NCBI RefSeq assembly: GCF_050632395.1
Contig: NZ_CP192600.1
Coordinates: 2,046,001-2,110,000, forward strand
Direction of reading: 5' to 3'
Source of the DNA: JAUYQR01 sp050632395
Lineage (GTDB): Bacteria; Pseudomonadota; Alphaproteobacteria; Rhodobacterales; Rhodobacteraceae
DNA length: 64,000 nucleotides
The notes under the pieces are model-generated. The model saw nothing but the letters and a program-made list of their open reading frames with translations. It was not told the DNA's origin and searched no databases. Positions 17,742 to 26,783 of the stretch are shown piece after piece. Position 1 is the first letter of the stretch. Every line of letters begins with the position of its first letter. The position numbers were made by a program, and so were the translations under genes.

Positions 17742-18169
17742 GCGGGAACCTTTTCGGTCAGGGCGCGGGTGGCGCGAAGGATGTGAAAGGCAAGAAACCC
17801 TGCCGGGCCGAACAGGAAGGTCAGCGCAAGGCAGGGGATGACGAAGGCGTGCGCGATGCCTTCGGCGCGCGCCGTGCGGGTGATCCACGCACCGACGAAG
17901 AGATCGAAGGCGAGGTAATGCAGCCACCCCGCCAGCGCGACGCCAGGGGTGGTGAAAAGCGCCATCACCTCGGGCAGCGAGCCGAAACCGCCGGGCGCGC
18001 CAGACCAGAAACTGAGGACCAGCGCGGCGTAGGCGACAGACAGGAGAAGCGGAATGAGCAAACTTGCCACCCGGTCGGCCCAGACGGGCGCCAACGGCGA
18101 CAAGAGCAACGCGCCCCAGCCGACAAGGACCAAGGGGTTCGCAAGTTGAAAGAGGGCATCGGGGGTCAT
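17738..18169 (-). CDS. DUF4281 (ABA4-like) membrane protein
   Basis: This 143-residue protein has about four membrane segments. It carries blocks such as LFQLANPLVLVGWGALLLSP and GWLHYLAFDLFVGAWITRTA, together with FLFGPAGFLAFHILR, characteristic of DUF4281, the family of plant ABA4 implicated in neoxanthin formation. In bacteria the role is unknown. ATG 18169 is preferred over a start at 18190. It is first in a two-gene unit and divergent from tetR, with TGACA-type palindromes between. Confidence 0.75.
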   Translation of the reverse strand: MTPDALFQLANPLVLVGWGALLLSPLAPVWADRVASLLIPLLLSVAYAALVLSFWSGAPGGFGSLPEVMALFTTPGVALAGWLHYLAFDLFVGAWITRTARAEGIAHAFVIPCLALTFLFGPAGFLAFHILRATRALTEKVPA

Positions 18170-18180
18170 GGCGGCCTCAT

Positions 18181-18240
18181 ATCTTGACACTGTCAGGATA
18201 ATGGCGGCGAAATCTATCCACTGTCAAGATCATTTTGACA
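18181..18240. promoter_or_regulatory. Divergent TetR/DUF4281 promoter region with inverted repeats
   Basis: ATCTTGACA (18181-18189) and TGTCAAGAT (18222-18230) are perfect inverted copies. A tighter TGACA-C-TGTCA palindrome starts at 18185. For tetR, TTGACA at 18235-18240 and TAGACA at 18258-18263 are spaced 17 bases, which would give a short or absent leader. The reverse promoter may use TTGACA within 18222-18227. The layout fits a TetR repressor controlling both directions. Confidence 0.5.
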
Positions 18241-18269
18241 TTGGAAAGTCGGCTTGCTAGACAGGGTGC

Positions 18270-18848
18270 ATGAAGATCGAAGCCAAACCCTACCACCACG
18301 GCGATCTGCGCGCCGCGCTCTTGGCGGCGGCTGAAGCGGAACTGGCCGAACGCGGGATCGAAGGGTTTTCGCTGCGGTCGGTCGCCAAACGGGCAGGGGT
18401 TAGCCACGCCGCCCCGGCACACCACTTCGGCGATGCCGACGGGCTGTTGACTGCGCTGGCGACCGAAGGCTTTCACCGCTTTCTCGCCTGCCAGCACCAG
18501 CGCGAGGCAAAGGCCGACCCCGACCCCTTGGCGCAACTGGTGGCGGCGGGTCTGGGCTACGTCGATTTCGCGATGGAACGCCCGGCGCTGTTTCGATTGA
18601 TCTTTTCCTCGTCCCGCCCGAAATCGGCGGACCCTGACCTTCTGGCTGCGGGCAATGCATCCTATGGACATCTGGTGGCGCAGGTGGACGCGGCCAAGGG
18701 CGATGCAGCCGATGTGGCGGCAGCCTGGGCTATGGCGCACGGGCTGGCCGATCTGGTGATGTCGGGCAGGCTGCAAAGCATCGCGGCGATGGAGCCTGCG
18801 GCGCGCGATGCGATGCTGGCCGGGTTGATCCGCCGGGCGCTGCCCTGA
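18270..18848 (+). CDS. TetR-family regulator
   Basis: This 192-residue protein has a TetR N-terminal helix-turn-helix at about residues 10-55: HGDLRAALLAAAEAELAERG, then FSLRSVAKRAGVSHAAPAHH and FGDADGLLTALATEGF. The C-terminal ligand domain has DFAMERPALFRLIFSS and a WAMAHGLADLVM block, as in the WHG-type subgroup. It is divergent from the DUF4281-membrane pair, which it probably represses. It abuts the convergent lrp-like gene with no gap. Confidence 0.87.
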   Translation: MKIEAKPYHHGDLRAALLAAAEAELAERGIEGFSLRSVAKRAGVSHAAPAHHFGDADGLLTALATEGFHRFLACQHQREAKADPDPLAQLVAAGLGYVDFAMERPALFRLIFSSSRPKSADPDLLAAGNASYGHLVAQVDAAKGDAADVAAAWAMAHGLADLVMSGRLQSIAAMEPAARDAMLAGLIRRALP

Positions 18849-19280
18849 TTACACCGCGCGGTCGATCTTGGTCGACAGGTGGATCAGGCTTTCCGACCCT
18901 TTCACCCCGGTCATCGCACCGATCTGGTCAAGCACCTGATCCAGCACTTGCGTGTTCGGGCAGGCGATCTGCATCAACAGATCGAAGCGGCCCGAGGTGG
19001 TGAACACCCGCTCCACCTCGGCGATCGACTTCAGGCGGGTCAACACTGCGGCTTGCGCGCGGGGTTCGATGGTCAGCAGAACCGACGCGCGCAACCGTCC
19101 TTCGCGGGCACCTTCGCCCAGCTTCAGCGTATATCCCGCGATCACGCCCGAGGTCTCCAACCGCTCCAGCCGGGCCTGAATGGTGGACCGCGCGACCTTC
19201 AACCGGCGCGACAGTGTGGCCACTGACATCCGCGCATCGGCCCCCAGAAGCCCCAGAATGTTGCGATCAAGCTCGTCCAT
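18849..19280 (-). CDS. Lrp/AsnC-family regulator
   Basis: This 143-residue protein starts MDELDRNILGLLGADARMSV. Its helix-turn-helix TLSRRLKVARSTIQARLERL is followed by a RAM ligand domain with VERVFTTSGRFDLLMQIACP. It is divergent from the ornithine decarboxylase-like gene across 216 bases, so it likely senses an amino acid and controls that cluster. It ends head-on against tetR. Confidence 0.88.
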   Translation of the reverse strand: MDELDRNILGLLGADARMSVATLSRRLKVARSTIQARLERLETSGVIAGYTLKLGEGAREGRLRASVLLTIEPRAQAAVLTRLKSIAEVERVFTTSGRFDLLMQIACPNTQVLDQVLDQIGAMTGVKGSESLIHLSTKIDRAV

Positions 19281-19496
19281 GCAATATGCCCACCCTTTTC
19301 GTCATTATAACGACGTATCGCTGCATTTATAGAGTTTTGTTCGGTGAGTTTGTCCACCATATGCGGCATCCTCGATTGCAGGTAAAGGGCGGCTCATACG
19401 CACCTGGCCTGGTTCACTTGAAACCACGCTGGTGCCCGGTCCCACAGCTGCGCGGGGGTTAGGGCGAAGCGTCTTCATTGGCAGAAAGGACAGCCG

Positions 19497-20642
19497 ATGG
19501 GACTCTCCAAGACAATCTGGACAAATCCGACCGAATATCTGCGCAACCAGCAGCCGGACAATCCGGTGCTGTTTTTCGCGCCCTCGGTGGCTCAGGCCGC
19601 CGCGCGGCGCTTCATTGACGGCTTTCCCGGCATGGTGACCTACGCGGTCAAGTCGAACCCCGGCGAAGCGATGATCGAAAACCTCGCAGCGGCAGGCATT
19701 CGTGGCTACGACTGCGCCTCGCCCTTCGAGATTGACCTGATCCGCCGTTTGGCGCCGGATGCCGCGATCCACTACAACAACCCGGTGCGCGCCCGCCACG
19801 AGATCGCTTATGCGGTTGAACGCGGCGTGAAATCCTACAGCGTTGATTCGAAATCGGAACTGGCCAAGCTGATCGAGATGGTGCCGGCCGATGGCACCGA
19901 AATTTCGGTGCGCTTCAAGCTGCCGGTCGCGGGTGCGGCCTACAACTTCGGCGCCAAGTTCGGGGCGACCTCGGAACTGGCGGTGGAGTTGCTGCGCGAT
20001 GTGGCTGCTGCGGGCTTCATCCCGTCGCTGACCTTCCACCCCGGCACGCAATGCACCGATCCGGCCGCGTGGGAGTTCTACATCCGCGAGGCGGCGGTGA
20101 TCGCGCAAAAGGCCGGCGTGACCATCGCGCGGCTTAACGTCGGTGGCGGTTTCCCGAACCACCGTTTGAACGCCGTGGTGCCGCAGATCGAGACCACCTT
20201 CCAGCTGATCGACCGGGTTGCCACCGAAGCCTTCGGCGCGGATCGGCCTCTGCTCGTCTGCGAACCGGGGCGGGCGCTGTGTGGCGATGCGTTCTCCTTG
20301 GCCGCGCGGGTCAAGGCGGTGCGTGACGAAACCCATGTGTTCCTGAACGACGGCGTCTACGGCACGCTGACCGAACTGCCGATGATCGGCGTGATCGACC
20401 GGATGGAAGTGCTGACCGCCGATGGCGTCAAGCGCACCGGGCCGGTGCAGCCGCGCATCGTGTTCGGGCCAACCTGCGATTCGGTCGACCGTCTGCCGGG
20501 TGAACTGCCGCTGCCCGCCGACATCGCCGAGGGCGACTATGTGATCTGGCACGGCATGGGGTCTTACTCCACCGTCACGAACACCCGCTTCAACGGTTTT
20601 GGCGACTTGCAGATGGCGACGGTTCTGGGCCTCAAGCTCTGA
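19497..20642 (+). CDS. Ornithine/lysine-type PLP decarboxylase (fold III)
   Basis: This 381-residue fold III decarboxylase probably makes putrescine or cadaverine. The PLP lysine is in VTYAVKSNPGEAM. Other features are FHPGTQCTDPAAW, NVGGGFPNHR, CEPGRALCGDA and the catalytic Cys block FGPTCDSVDRLPGELPLP, which separates ornithine-type enzymes from arginine or diaminopimelate enzymes. AAAGGA lies about 6 bases before the ATG. It faces an Lrp regulator and is followed by a carbamoylputrescine amidase two genes on, so a polyamine role is likely. Confidence 0.85.
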   Translation: MGLSKTIWTNPTEYLRNQQPDNPVLFFAPSVAQAAARRFIDGFPGMVTYAVKSNPGEAMIENLAAAGIRGYDCASPFEIDLIRRLAPDAAIHYNNPVRARHEIAYAVERGVKSYSVDSKSELAKLIEMVPADGTEISVRFKLPVAGAAYNFGAKFGATSELAVELLRDVAAAGFIPSLTFHPGTQCTDPAAWEFYIREAAVIAQKAGVTIARLNVGGGFPNHRLNAVVPQIETTFQLIDRVATEAFGADRPLLVCEPGRALCGDAFSLAARVKAVRDETHVFLNDGVYGTLTELPMIGVIDRMEVLTADGVKRTGPVQPRIVFGPTCDSVDRLPGELPLPADIAEGDYVIWHGMGSYSTVTNTRFNGFGDLQMATVLGLKL

Positions 20643-20727
20643 TCCGACGAAACTTACGGCAAAACGACGCGCCCGGCTGGACAATCCCCGCCGGGCGCTT
20701 GACGTTTGCGGCGATGGAGGACCGAAA

Positions 20728-23016
20728 ATGAATGCAAGCCAGATGAAGTTCGGAACCGCGCAGCCGTTGAAGCGGCGCGAGGATGTCCGGTTCCTGACCG
20801 GGCAGGGCCGCTATGTCGCCGACCTGATCCCGGCGGGCGCGCTGCATGCTGTGTTCCTGCGCTCGGACTATCCACACGGGGAAATCGCCGCCTTGGACCT
20901 GTCGGCCGCGCGCGAGGTGCCGGGTGTGAATCTGGTGCTGGCGGCGGCGGATCTGGAGGCGATGGGCGTCACGATTGGCATGAAGGGCGATCAGATCGAC
21001 ACGCGCGGCGGCGGGCTTGGCGCGGCACCGGAGCGCCCCGTGCTGGCGAAAGATCGGGTGCGCTTTGTGGGCGAGGCGATTGCGGTGGTGGTGGCCGATA
21101 CGCTGGCGGCCGCGCGCGACGCTATCGACCTTATTTCTATTGAAATCAACGTACACGAGGTTGCTCTTCGCTTGATGCCTGAAGAGCCGACCATCCACCC
21201 TGAAGCGCCGCAGAACCTCGCCTTCGACTATGTCATCGGTGACGAGGCCAGCGTTGCGGCGGCCTTTGCGAAATCCGCGCATGTGCTGGAGGTGGAGGTC
21301 GTCCACAACCGCGTGACCGCCGCCCCGATGGAGCCGCGCGCGGCGTTTGCCGAATGGAGCGAGGGCCGTTTGCACCTTTGTGTCAACGGGCAGGGCGTCT
21401 GGACCCAGCGCAACGAACTTTCCCGGATGCTGAACCTTCCCCGCGCGCAGGTGCGGGTGACCAACCCCGATGTCGGCGGCGGGTTCGGCATGAAGGCGAT
21501 GACCTACCCGGAATATGTGGTGATCGCCGCCGCCGCCCGCGCGCTTCAGCGCCCCGTGGCATGGGTCTCCACCCGCGCCGAGGCGATGCTGACCGACAAT
21601 GCCGGGCGCGATCTGGTCGCCAAGGCGGAAATCGGATTTGACGCCAGCCACAAGATAACCGGCTACCGGGTCAACCTCGTGTCGAACCTTGGCGCTTACA
21701 ATTCGCAGTTTGGCCAGGCGATCCAGACCGAGTTATTCTCGAAGGTGCTGACGGGCATCTATGACGTGCCGGTGGCCAGCCTTGCCGCGATCGGGGTCTA
21801 CACCAATTCGGTTCCGATCGACGCCTATCGCGGTGCGGGGCGGCCCGAGGCGATCCTGACCATCGAGCGGGTGATGGACGAAGCGGCGCGGCATCTGGGC
21901 GTCGACCCCGTGACCCTACGCCAGAAGAACGCGATCCGCAGCTTTCCCTACATGACGATGGCGGACGAAAGCATCGACGGTGGCGATTTCGCGGGGATTC
22001 TCGATGCAGCCGTCGCTCATGCCGACATTGCGGGCTACGCTGCGCGGGCGGCGGCGTCGAAGGCCGCGGGGCGGCTGCGGGGCCTCGGCATTGCGTCTTA
22101 CATCGAAGCGATCCTTGGCGATTCGCACGAAATCGCCCGGCTGGTGCTGGATGAGGACGGCGGCGCCACGCTTTATGTCGGCACCCAGTCGAACGGGCAG
22201 GGGCACGAAAGTGTATTCTCCCGCATGGTGGCCGAGGCGACGGGGATTGATCAGGCGATGGTCCGTATCGTCGAAGGCGACAGCGACCGCATCGCCAAGG
22301 GTGGCGGCACTGGCGGCTCGCGTTCCGTCACGGTGCAAGGCACCGCCACGCGGGCAACCGTGCTGTCGATGGTAGCTGGGTTCGAGGCGTTTCTGGCCGA
22401 GGAATGGGGTGTGGACGGTGTCAGCTTCGACGACCTGCGCTTTGGCGCACCCGGCACCAACCTGCGCCTGACGCTGGCCGAGGCGGCGGCACTGGCCCGC
22501 GCCAAGGGGCGGCAGGATCTGATCGACCGGTCAGAACGCATCCAGCTTGACGGGCGGTCGTTCCCGAACGGCGTGCATATCACCGAGGTGGAGATCGACC
22601 CCGAAACTGGCGGGCTGACCATTGATCGCTATTCGGTGATGGACGATTTCGGCGTGCTCGTGGCCCCGAACCTTGTCGAAGGTCAGGTGCATGGCGGCAT
22701 CGCGCAGGGCTTTGGGCAGGCCGTGACCGAATGGCTGGTGCAGGACGAGGGCGGGCAGGTCGTGACCGGCAGCTTCATGGATTACGGGATGCCGCGTGCG
22801 GATGATTTGCCGATGATCCGCTTTGCCGAACGCGGGATTCCAACCCGCAGCAACCCCTTGGGCATGAAGGGCTGTGGCGAGGCAGGGACCGTAGGCGCGC
22901 TGGCCGCGATTTCGAACGCGGTTCGTGATGCGCTGGCGCCGTTGGGCGTGACCGAAGTCGCGATGCCGTTCACGCCGACCCGAATCTGGACATGGATCGA
23001 GGAGGCGCGGGCATGA
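20728..23016 (+). CDS. Molybdopterin-binding xanthine dehydrogenase family subunit, CoxL form II-like
   Basis: This 762-residue subunit is of the xanthine oxidase/CO dehydrogenase large-subunit family. It carries AYRGAGRPEA near residue 365, the form II CoxL signature (not the AYxCSFR of true CO dehydrogenase). GGTGGSRSVTVQG contacts the cofactor, and the catalytic Glu sits in GCGEAGTVGA near residue 715. The ATG at 20728 has GGAGG upstream. The 2Fe-2S and FAD subunits that normally partner it are not adjacent. It overlaps the amidase gene by ATGA, so its substrate may be an aldehyde or amine breakdown product. Confidence 0.85.
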   Translation: MNASQMKFGTAQPLKRREDVRFLTGQGRYVADLIPAGALHAVFLRSDYPHGEIAALDLSAAREVPGVNLVLAAADLEAMGVTIGMKGDQIDTRGGGLGAAPERPVLAKDRVRFVGEAIAVVVADTLAAARDAIDLISIEINVHEVALRLMPEEPTIHPEAPQNLAFDYVIGDEASVAAAFAKSAHVLEVEVVHNRVTAAPMEPRAAFAEWSEGRLHLCVNGQGVWTQRNELSRMLNLPRAQVRVTNPDVGGGFGMKAMTYPEYVVIAAAARALQRPVAWVSTRAEAMLTDNAGRDLVAKAEIGFDASHKITGYRVNLVSNLGAYNSQFGQAIQTELFSKVLTGIYDVPVASLAAIGVYTNSVPIDAYRGAGRPEAILTIERVMDEAARHLGVDPVTLRQKNAIRSFPYMTMADESIDGGDFAGILDAAVAHADIAGYAARAAASKAAGRLRGLGIASYIEAILGDSHEIARLVLDEDGGATLYVGTQSNGQGHESVFSRMVAEATGIDQAMVRIVEGDSDRIAKGGGTGGSRSVTVQGTATRATVLSMVAGFEAFLAEEWGVDGVSFDDLRFGAPGTNLRLTLAEAAALARAKGRQDLIDRSERIQLDGRSFPNGVHITEVEIDPETGGLTIDRYSVMDDFGVLVAPNLVEGQVHGGIAQGFGQAVTEWLVQDEGGQVVTGSFMDYGMPRADDLPMIRFAERGIPTRSNPLGMKGCGEAGTVGALAAISNAVRDALAPLGVTEVAMPFTPTRIWTWIEEARA

Positions 23017-23876
23017 CGCTGACGGTTGCCGCCACGCAGTTCGCCTGTTCGTGGGATCTGCCCGCCAACGCCGACCGGGCCGAGGCTTTGGTGCGGCAGG
23101 CAGCAGCCAAGGGTGCGGGGATGGTCTTGGTGCAGGAGTTGTTCGCAGCACCCTATTTCTGCATCGAACAGCATCCGCAGTATTTCGACCTTGCCGCCCC
23201 CGCTGACGGCCATCCGCTGATCGCCCGCTTTGCCGACCTTGCCCGCGAGTTGAGCGTGGTCATGCCGGTATCGTTCTTTGAACGCGCGGGGCAAGCGCAT
23301 TTCAATTCGGTCGCGATGGTCGATGCCGATGGCAATGTGCTGGGCGTCTACCGCAAGACCCACATCCCGCAGGGGCCGGGGTATGAGGAGAAATACTACT
23401 TCTCGCCCGGCGATACCGGCTACAAGGTGTGGGACACGGCGGCGGGGCGGATCGGCGTCGGCATCTGCTGGGACCAGTGGTTCCCGGAATGCGCGCGGTC
23501 GATGGCGCTGATGGGGGCGGAGGTGCTGCTTTACCCCACCGCCATCGGATCCGAACCGCCAGAGCCGGGCTATGACAGCCAGCCGCATTGGGAAACCGTG
23601 ATGCGTGGCCATGCGGCGGCAAACATCATGCCGGTCGTTGCCTCAAACCGCATCGGCACCGAGGTTGCACCGGATGGGCGCGAAGTGACGTTCTACGGAT
23701 CGTCTTTCATCGCCGACCAGACCGGGCAACTGGTAGCAAAGGCAGGCCGTGACACCGAAGAGGTGCTGACCGCAACCTTCGATCTGGGCAGGATTGCCGA
23801 GATGCGCCGCAGTTGGGGCCTTTTCCGCGACCGCCGCCCGGAAACCTACGGCAAGGTGGCGACGCTGGGCGGGTAG
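23013..23876 (+). CDS. aguB: N-carbamoylputrescine amidase-like nitrilase
   Basis: This 287-residue carbon-nitrogen hydrolase has the catalytic triad Glu42 (LVQELFAAPYF), Lys115 (YRKTHIPQGPGYEEKYYF) and Cys152 (GVGICWDQWFPECARSMAL). The EKYYFSPGDTGYKVW and PTAIGSEP blocks match AguB, which hydrolyses N-carbamoylputrescine to putrescine. It is coupled to the molybdoenzyme gene and in line with the decarboxylase. No agmatine deiminase (aguA) is in the window, so the donor pathway is incomplete here. A GC hairpin at its stop separates it from convergent gltA. Confidence 0.87.
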   Translation: MTLTVAATQFACSWDLPANADRAEALVRQAAAKGAGMVLVQELFAAPYFCIEQHPQYFDLAAPADGHPLIARFADLARELSVVMPVSFFERAGQAHFNSVAMVDADGNVLGVYRKTHIPQGPGYEEKYYFSPGDTGYKVWDTAAGRIGVGICWDQWFPECARSMALMGAEVLLYPTAIGSEPPEPGYDSQPHWETVMRGHAAANIMPVVASNRIGTEVAPDGREVTFYGSSFIADQTGQLVAKAGRDTEEVLTATFDLGRIAEMRRSWGLFRDRRPETYGKVATLGG

Positions 23877-23897
23877 GGTGGACCGTCAGGCCCACCC
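23876..23897. terminator. Hairpin between convergent aguB and gltA
   Basis: GGGTGGACC (23876-23884) pairs with GGCCCACCC (23889-23897) apart from one A-C mismatch, leaving a GTCA loop. It lies at the aguB stop and just before the gltA end, so it may stop transcription from both sides. Confidence 0.45.
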
Positions 23898-23903
23898 AAA
23901 GGC

Positions 23904-25193
23904 TCAGCGGTGGCGCAGGTCGATGTAGTCGCGCTTCGGCGGGCCGACATAAAGCTGGCGCGGGCGCCCGATCTTCTGGTTCTTTTCCGCGATCATCTCT
24001 TTCCACTGGCTGATCCAGCCCACGGTGCGGCTGATCGCGAAGATCGGCGTGAACATCGAGGTCGGGAAGCCCATCGCATCGAGGATGATGCCGGAGTAGA
24101 AATCGACGTTTGGATAGAGCTTCTTCGAGATGAAGTAGTCGTCTTCCAGCGCAATCCGCTCCAACTCCTTGGCCACTTGCAGCGTCGGGTTGTTGTGGAC
24201 ACCCAGAAGTTCAAGCACCTCGTCGGCGCTTTCCTTCATCACCGTCGCGCGCGGGTCGAAGTTCTTGTAGACGCGGTGGCCAAAGCCCATCAGCTTGACG
24301 CCGGATGATTTGTCCTTGGCCTTCTTGATGAACTCCGGGATGCGGTCAACGGTGCCGATCTCGCGCAGTTGTTCCAGCGCGGCCTGGTTGGCGCCGCCAT
24401 GCGCCGGGCCCCAGAGGCAGGCGATGCCGGCAGCAATGCAGGCGAACGGGTTGGCCCCCGACGAGCCCGCCAGACGCACGGTCGAGGTCGAGGCGTTCTG
24501 TTCGTGATCGGCGTGCAGCATCATGATCCGGTCCATCGCTTTCGCAAGGACGGGGTTAACGACGTAATCCTCGGCCGGAACGGCAAAGCACATGTGCAGG
24601 AAGTTGCCCGCGTAATCGAGCGCGTTCTTGGGGTACACGAACGGCTGGCCGACCGAGTATTTGTAGGCCATCGCGGCAATCGTCGGCAGCTTGGCGATCA
24701 TCCGGATCGCCGCAACCTCGCGCTGCCACGGATCGTTGATGTCGGTGCTGTCATGGTAGAACGCGGCCATCGCGCCGACCACGCCGACCATCGTCGCCAT
24801 CGGATGCGCGTCGCGGCGGAAGCCACGGAAGAAATAGTGCATCTGTTCATGCACCATCGTGTGGTTCGTCACCCGGGCCGTGAAATCCTTGAGCTGCATC
24901 GCGGTCGGCAGTTCGCCGTACAAAAGCAGATAGCATACCTCCAGATAGCTCGACTTTTCCGCAAGCTGTTCGATCGGATAGCCGCGGTGCAGAAGTTCAC
25001 CCTTGTCACCGTCGATGAAGGTGATGGCGCTTTCGCAAGCGGCGGTGGAGGTGAAGCCGGGGTCGAAGGTGAACACGTCCGCTTCGCCGTAAAGCTTTCG
25101 GATATCAAGGACATCCGGCCCCAGCGTGGGCGAATGCACCGGCAGGTCGTAGGTATTCCCGTTCAGGCTCAGCTTGGCAACTTTGTCAGACAT
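23904..25193 (-). CDS. gltA: Citrate synthase
   Basis: This 429-residue type II (hexameric, Gram-negative) citrate synthase condenses oxaloacetate with acetyl-CoA. The N-terminal beta domain (VAKLSLNGNTYDLPVHSPTL) is present. Active-site histidines sit in HADHEQNAST and LMGFGHRVYKNFDPRA, and the catalytic Asp lies in YPNVDFYSG. It ends in RQLYVGPPKRDYIDL. It stands alone, upstream of nothing in the same strand except gltX 101 bases away. Confidence 0.95.
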   Translation of the reverse strand: MSDKVAKLSLNGNTYDLPVHSPTLGPDVLDIRKLYGEADVFTFDPGFTSTAACESAITFIDGDKGELLHRGYPIEQLAEKSSYLEVCYLLLYGELPTAMQLKDFTARVTNHTMVHEQMHYFFRGFRRDAHPMATMVGVVGAMAAFYHDSTDINDPWQREVAAIRMIAKLPTIAAMAYKYSVGQPFVYPKNALDYAGNFLHMCFAVPAEDYVVNPVLAKAMDRIMMLHADHEQNASTSTVRLAGSSGANPFACIAAGIACLWGPAHGGANQAALEQLREIGTVDRIPEFIKKAKDKSSGVKLMGFGHRVYKNFDPRATVMKESADEVLELLGVHNNPTLQVAKELERIALEDDYFISKKLYPNVDFYSGIILDAMGFPTSMFTPIFAISRTVGWISQWKEMIAEKNQKIGRPRQLYVGPPKRDYIDLRHR

Positions 25194-25294
25194 GTCTTTT
25201 CCCCGGTGTGGCCGACTGTCCCCGTGGCAGGGGGCAGCCGCAAGCAGTGATCCTGCACCCCTGAAGGCGCGGCTTCAAGACCGGGGTCAGCGCA

Positions 25295-26707
25295 TCACGC
25301 CGATGCGTCCTCGAGCCTTGCGATGGTCTCGTCCCGACCAATGACCAGCATCATGTCATAGACGCTGGGTGTAACAGTTCTTCCAGCCAAAGCCGCGCGC
25401 AAGGGTGCGGCCAGTTTGCCGAACCCGATCCCGTTTTCGGCTGCGGCCTCGGTCAGGATGGGCTCCAATCCCTCTTTCGTCCAGCTAGCATTTTGCAGGC
25501 GCGGCGTCAACGATTTCAGTATACCACGGGATACCGTATCAAGCGCGGCCTCGGCCTGCGGATCGCGAGCCACTGGCCGGGACGTTAGCGCAAACTGAGC
25601 CTTATCAAGCAGTTCCGGGAAGGTCTTGGCACGTTCCTTGACCGAAGGCATCGCCTTAAGCATCAGGTCGCGCTGCCGGTCGGTCAAGCCCGGGCGACCT
25701 GCCGCTGCAAGATACCCTTCGAGTTCATGCAGCAGTGCGGCATTGTCCATCATCGCGATATGATGCCCGCAAGTGTTTTCGAGTTTCTTAAAGTCCAGCC
25801 GCGCCGGAGCCTTGCCGATGCCCTTTAGGTCGAACATCGCCAGCGCCTCTTCGGTGGTGAAGATTTCGGCGTCGCCATGCGCCCAGCCAAGCCGCGTCAG
25901 GTAGTTGCGCATGCCGGCGGCGGGGTAACCCATCGCCTGATATTCCTCGACCCCGGTCGCGCCGTGGCGTTTCGACAGTTTCTTGCCGTCCGGCCCGTGG
26001 ATCAGCGGGATATGCGCCCAGACCGGCACCGTCCAGCCCATCGCGTCGTAAACCATCTGCTGGCGTGCCGCGTTGTTCAGGTGATCGTCGCCGCGAATGA
26101 CATGGGTGACCGCCATGTCGTGGTCATCGACCACCACGGCCAGCATGTAGGTAGGCGTGCCGTCCGACCGCAGCACGATCATGTCGTCAAGCGTTTCGTT
26201 CTTGATGATGACGCGGCCCTGCACCTGATCTTCGATCACAGTCTCGCCGGTTCGGGGCGCTCGCATGCGGATAGAATAGGGCGCGTCGGGGTGGGTCGCC
26301 GGGTCGGCATCGCGCCACGGCGACAGAAACACCGGATAGCGCCCGGCGGCTTCCTCGGCCGCGCGGAAGTCCGCGATTTCTTCCTGCGTGGAGAAGCACT
26401 TGTAGGCCGTTCCTCGCGCCAGCATCTGATGCGCAACTTCGGCGTGGCGGTCCTTGCGGGCGAACTGGCTGACCACTTCGCCGTCCCAGTCAAGGCCCAG
26501 CCACGTCAGGCCCTTGAGGATCGCCGCCGTCGCCTCGGGGGTGGACCGCTCGCGGTCGGTATCCTCGATCCGCAGCAGGAACTTGCCGCCGCGTCCACGT
26601 GCATAAAGCCAGTTGAAAAGCGCGGTCCGCCCACCCCCGATATGCAGGTATCCGGTCGGCGAGGGGGCAAAGCGGGTGACGACACCCGGGTTGGTCGCTT
26701 CGGCCAT
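25295..26707 (-). CDS. gltX: Glutamyl-tRNA synthetase
   Basis: This 470-residue class Ic synthetase has HIGH in FAPSPTGYLHIGGGRTALFN and the KMSKS-type loop GKKLSKRHGATGVEEY. A DTDRERST block follows. Bacteria with gatB often use a GluRS that also loads tRNA(Gln), which fits the gatB gene in this window. It is divergent from comEC across 76 bases. Confidence 0.95.
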   Translation of the reverse strand: MAEATNPGVVTRFAPSPTGYLHIGGGRTALFNWLYARGRGGKFLLRIEDTDRERSTPEATAAILKGLTWLGLDWDGEVVSQFARKDRHAEVAHQMLARGTAYKCFSTQEEIADFRAAEEAAGRYPVFLSPWRDADPATHPDAPYSIRMRAPRTGETVIEDQVQGRVIIKNETLDDMIVLRSDGTPTYMLAVVVDDHDMAVTHVIRGDDHLNNAARQQMVYDAMGWTVPVWAHIPLIHGPDGKKLSKRHGATGVEEYQAMGYPAAGMRNYLTRLGWAHGDAEIFTTEEALAMFDLKGIGKAPARLDFKKLENTCGHHIAMMDNAALLHELEGYLAAAGRPGLTDRQRDLMLKAMPSVKERAKTFPELLDKAQFALTSRPVARDPQAEAALDTVSRGILKSLTPRLQNASWTKEGLEPILTEAAAENGIGFGKLAAPLRAALAGRTVTPSVYDMMLVIGRDETIARLEDASA

Positions 26708-26783
26708 AGGGAGTTAACCTTTCGGAAACCATGTGGGGGCTAGACTGCCCGCGTCTTTAGGCAATCGCGCGAGGGGAAACAAG

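Noticed and set aside
15243..17786. 847-codon plus-strand frame
   Set aside because: Antisense to valS, DUF1428 and a membrane protein gene, all with family motifs. The translated product is His/Arg/Gly-rich shadow.
20728..23016. True carbon monoxide dehydrogenase large subunit
   Set aside because: The active-site loop is AYRGAGR (form II), not AYxCSFR, and the coxM/coxS genes are absent nearby.
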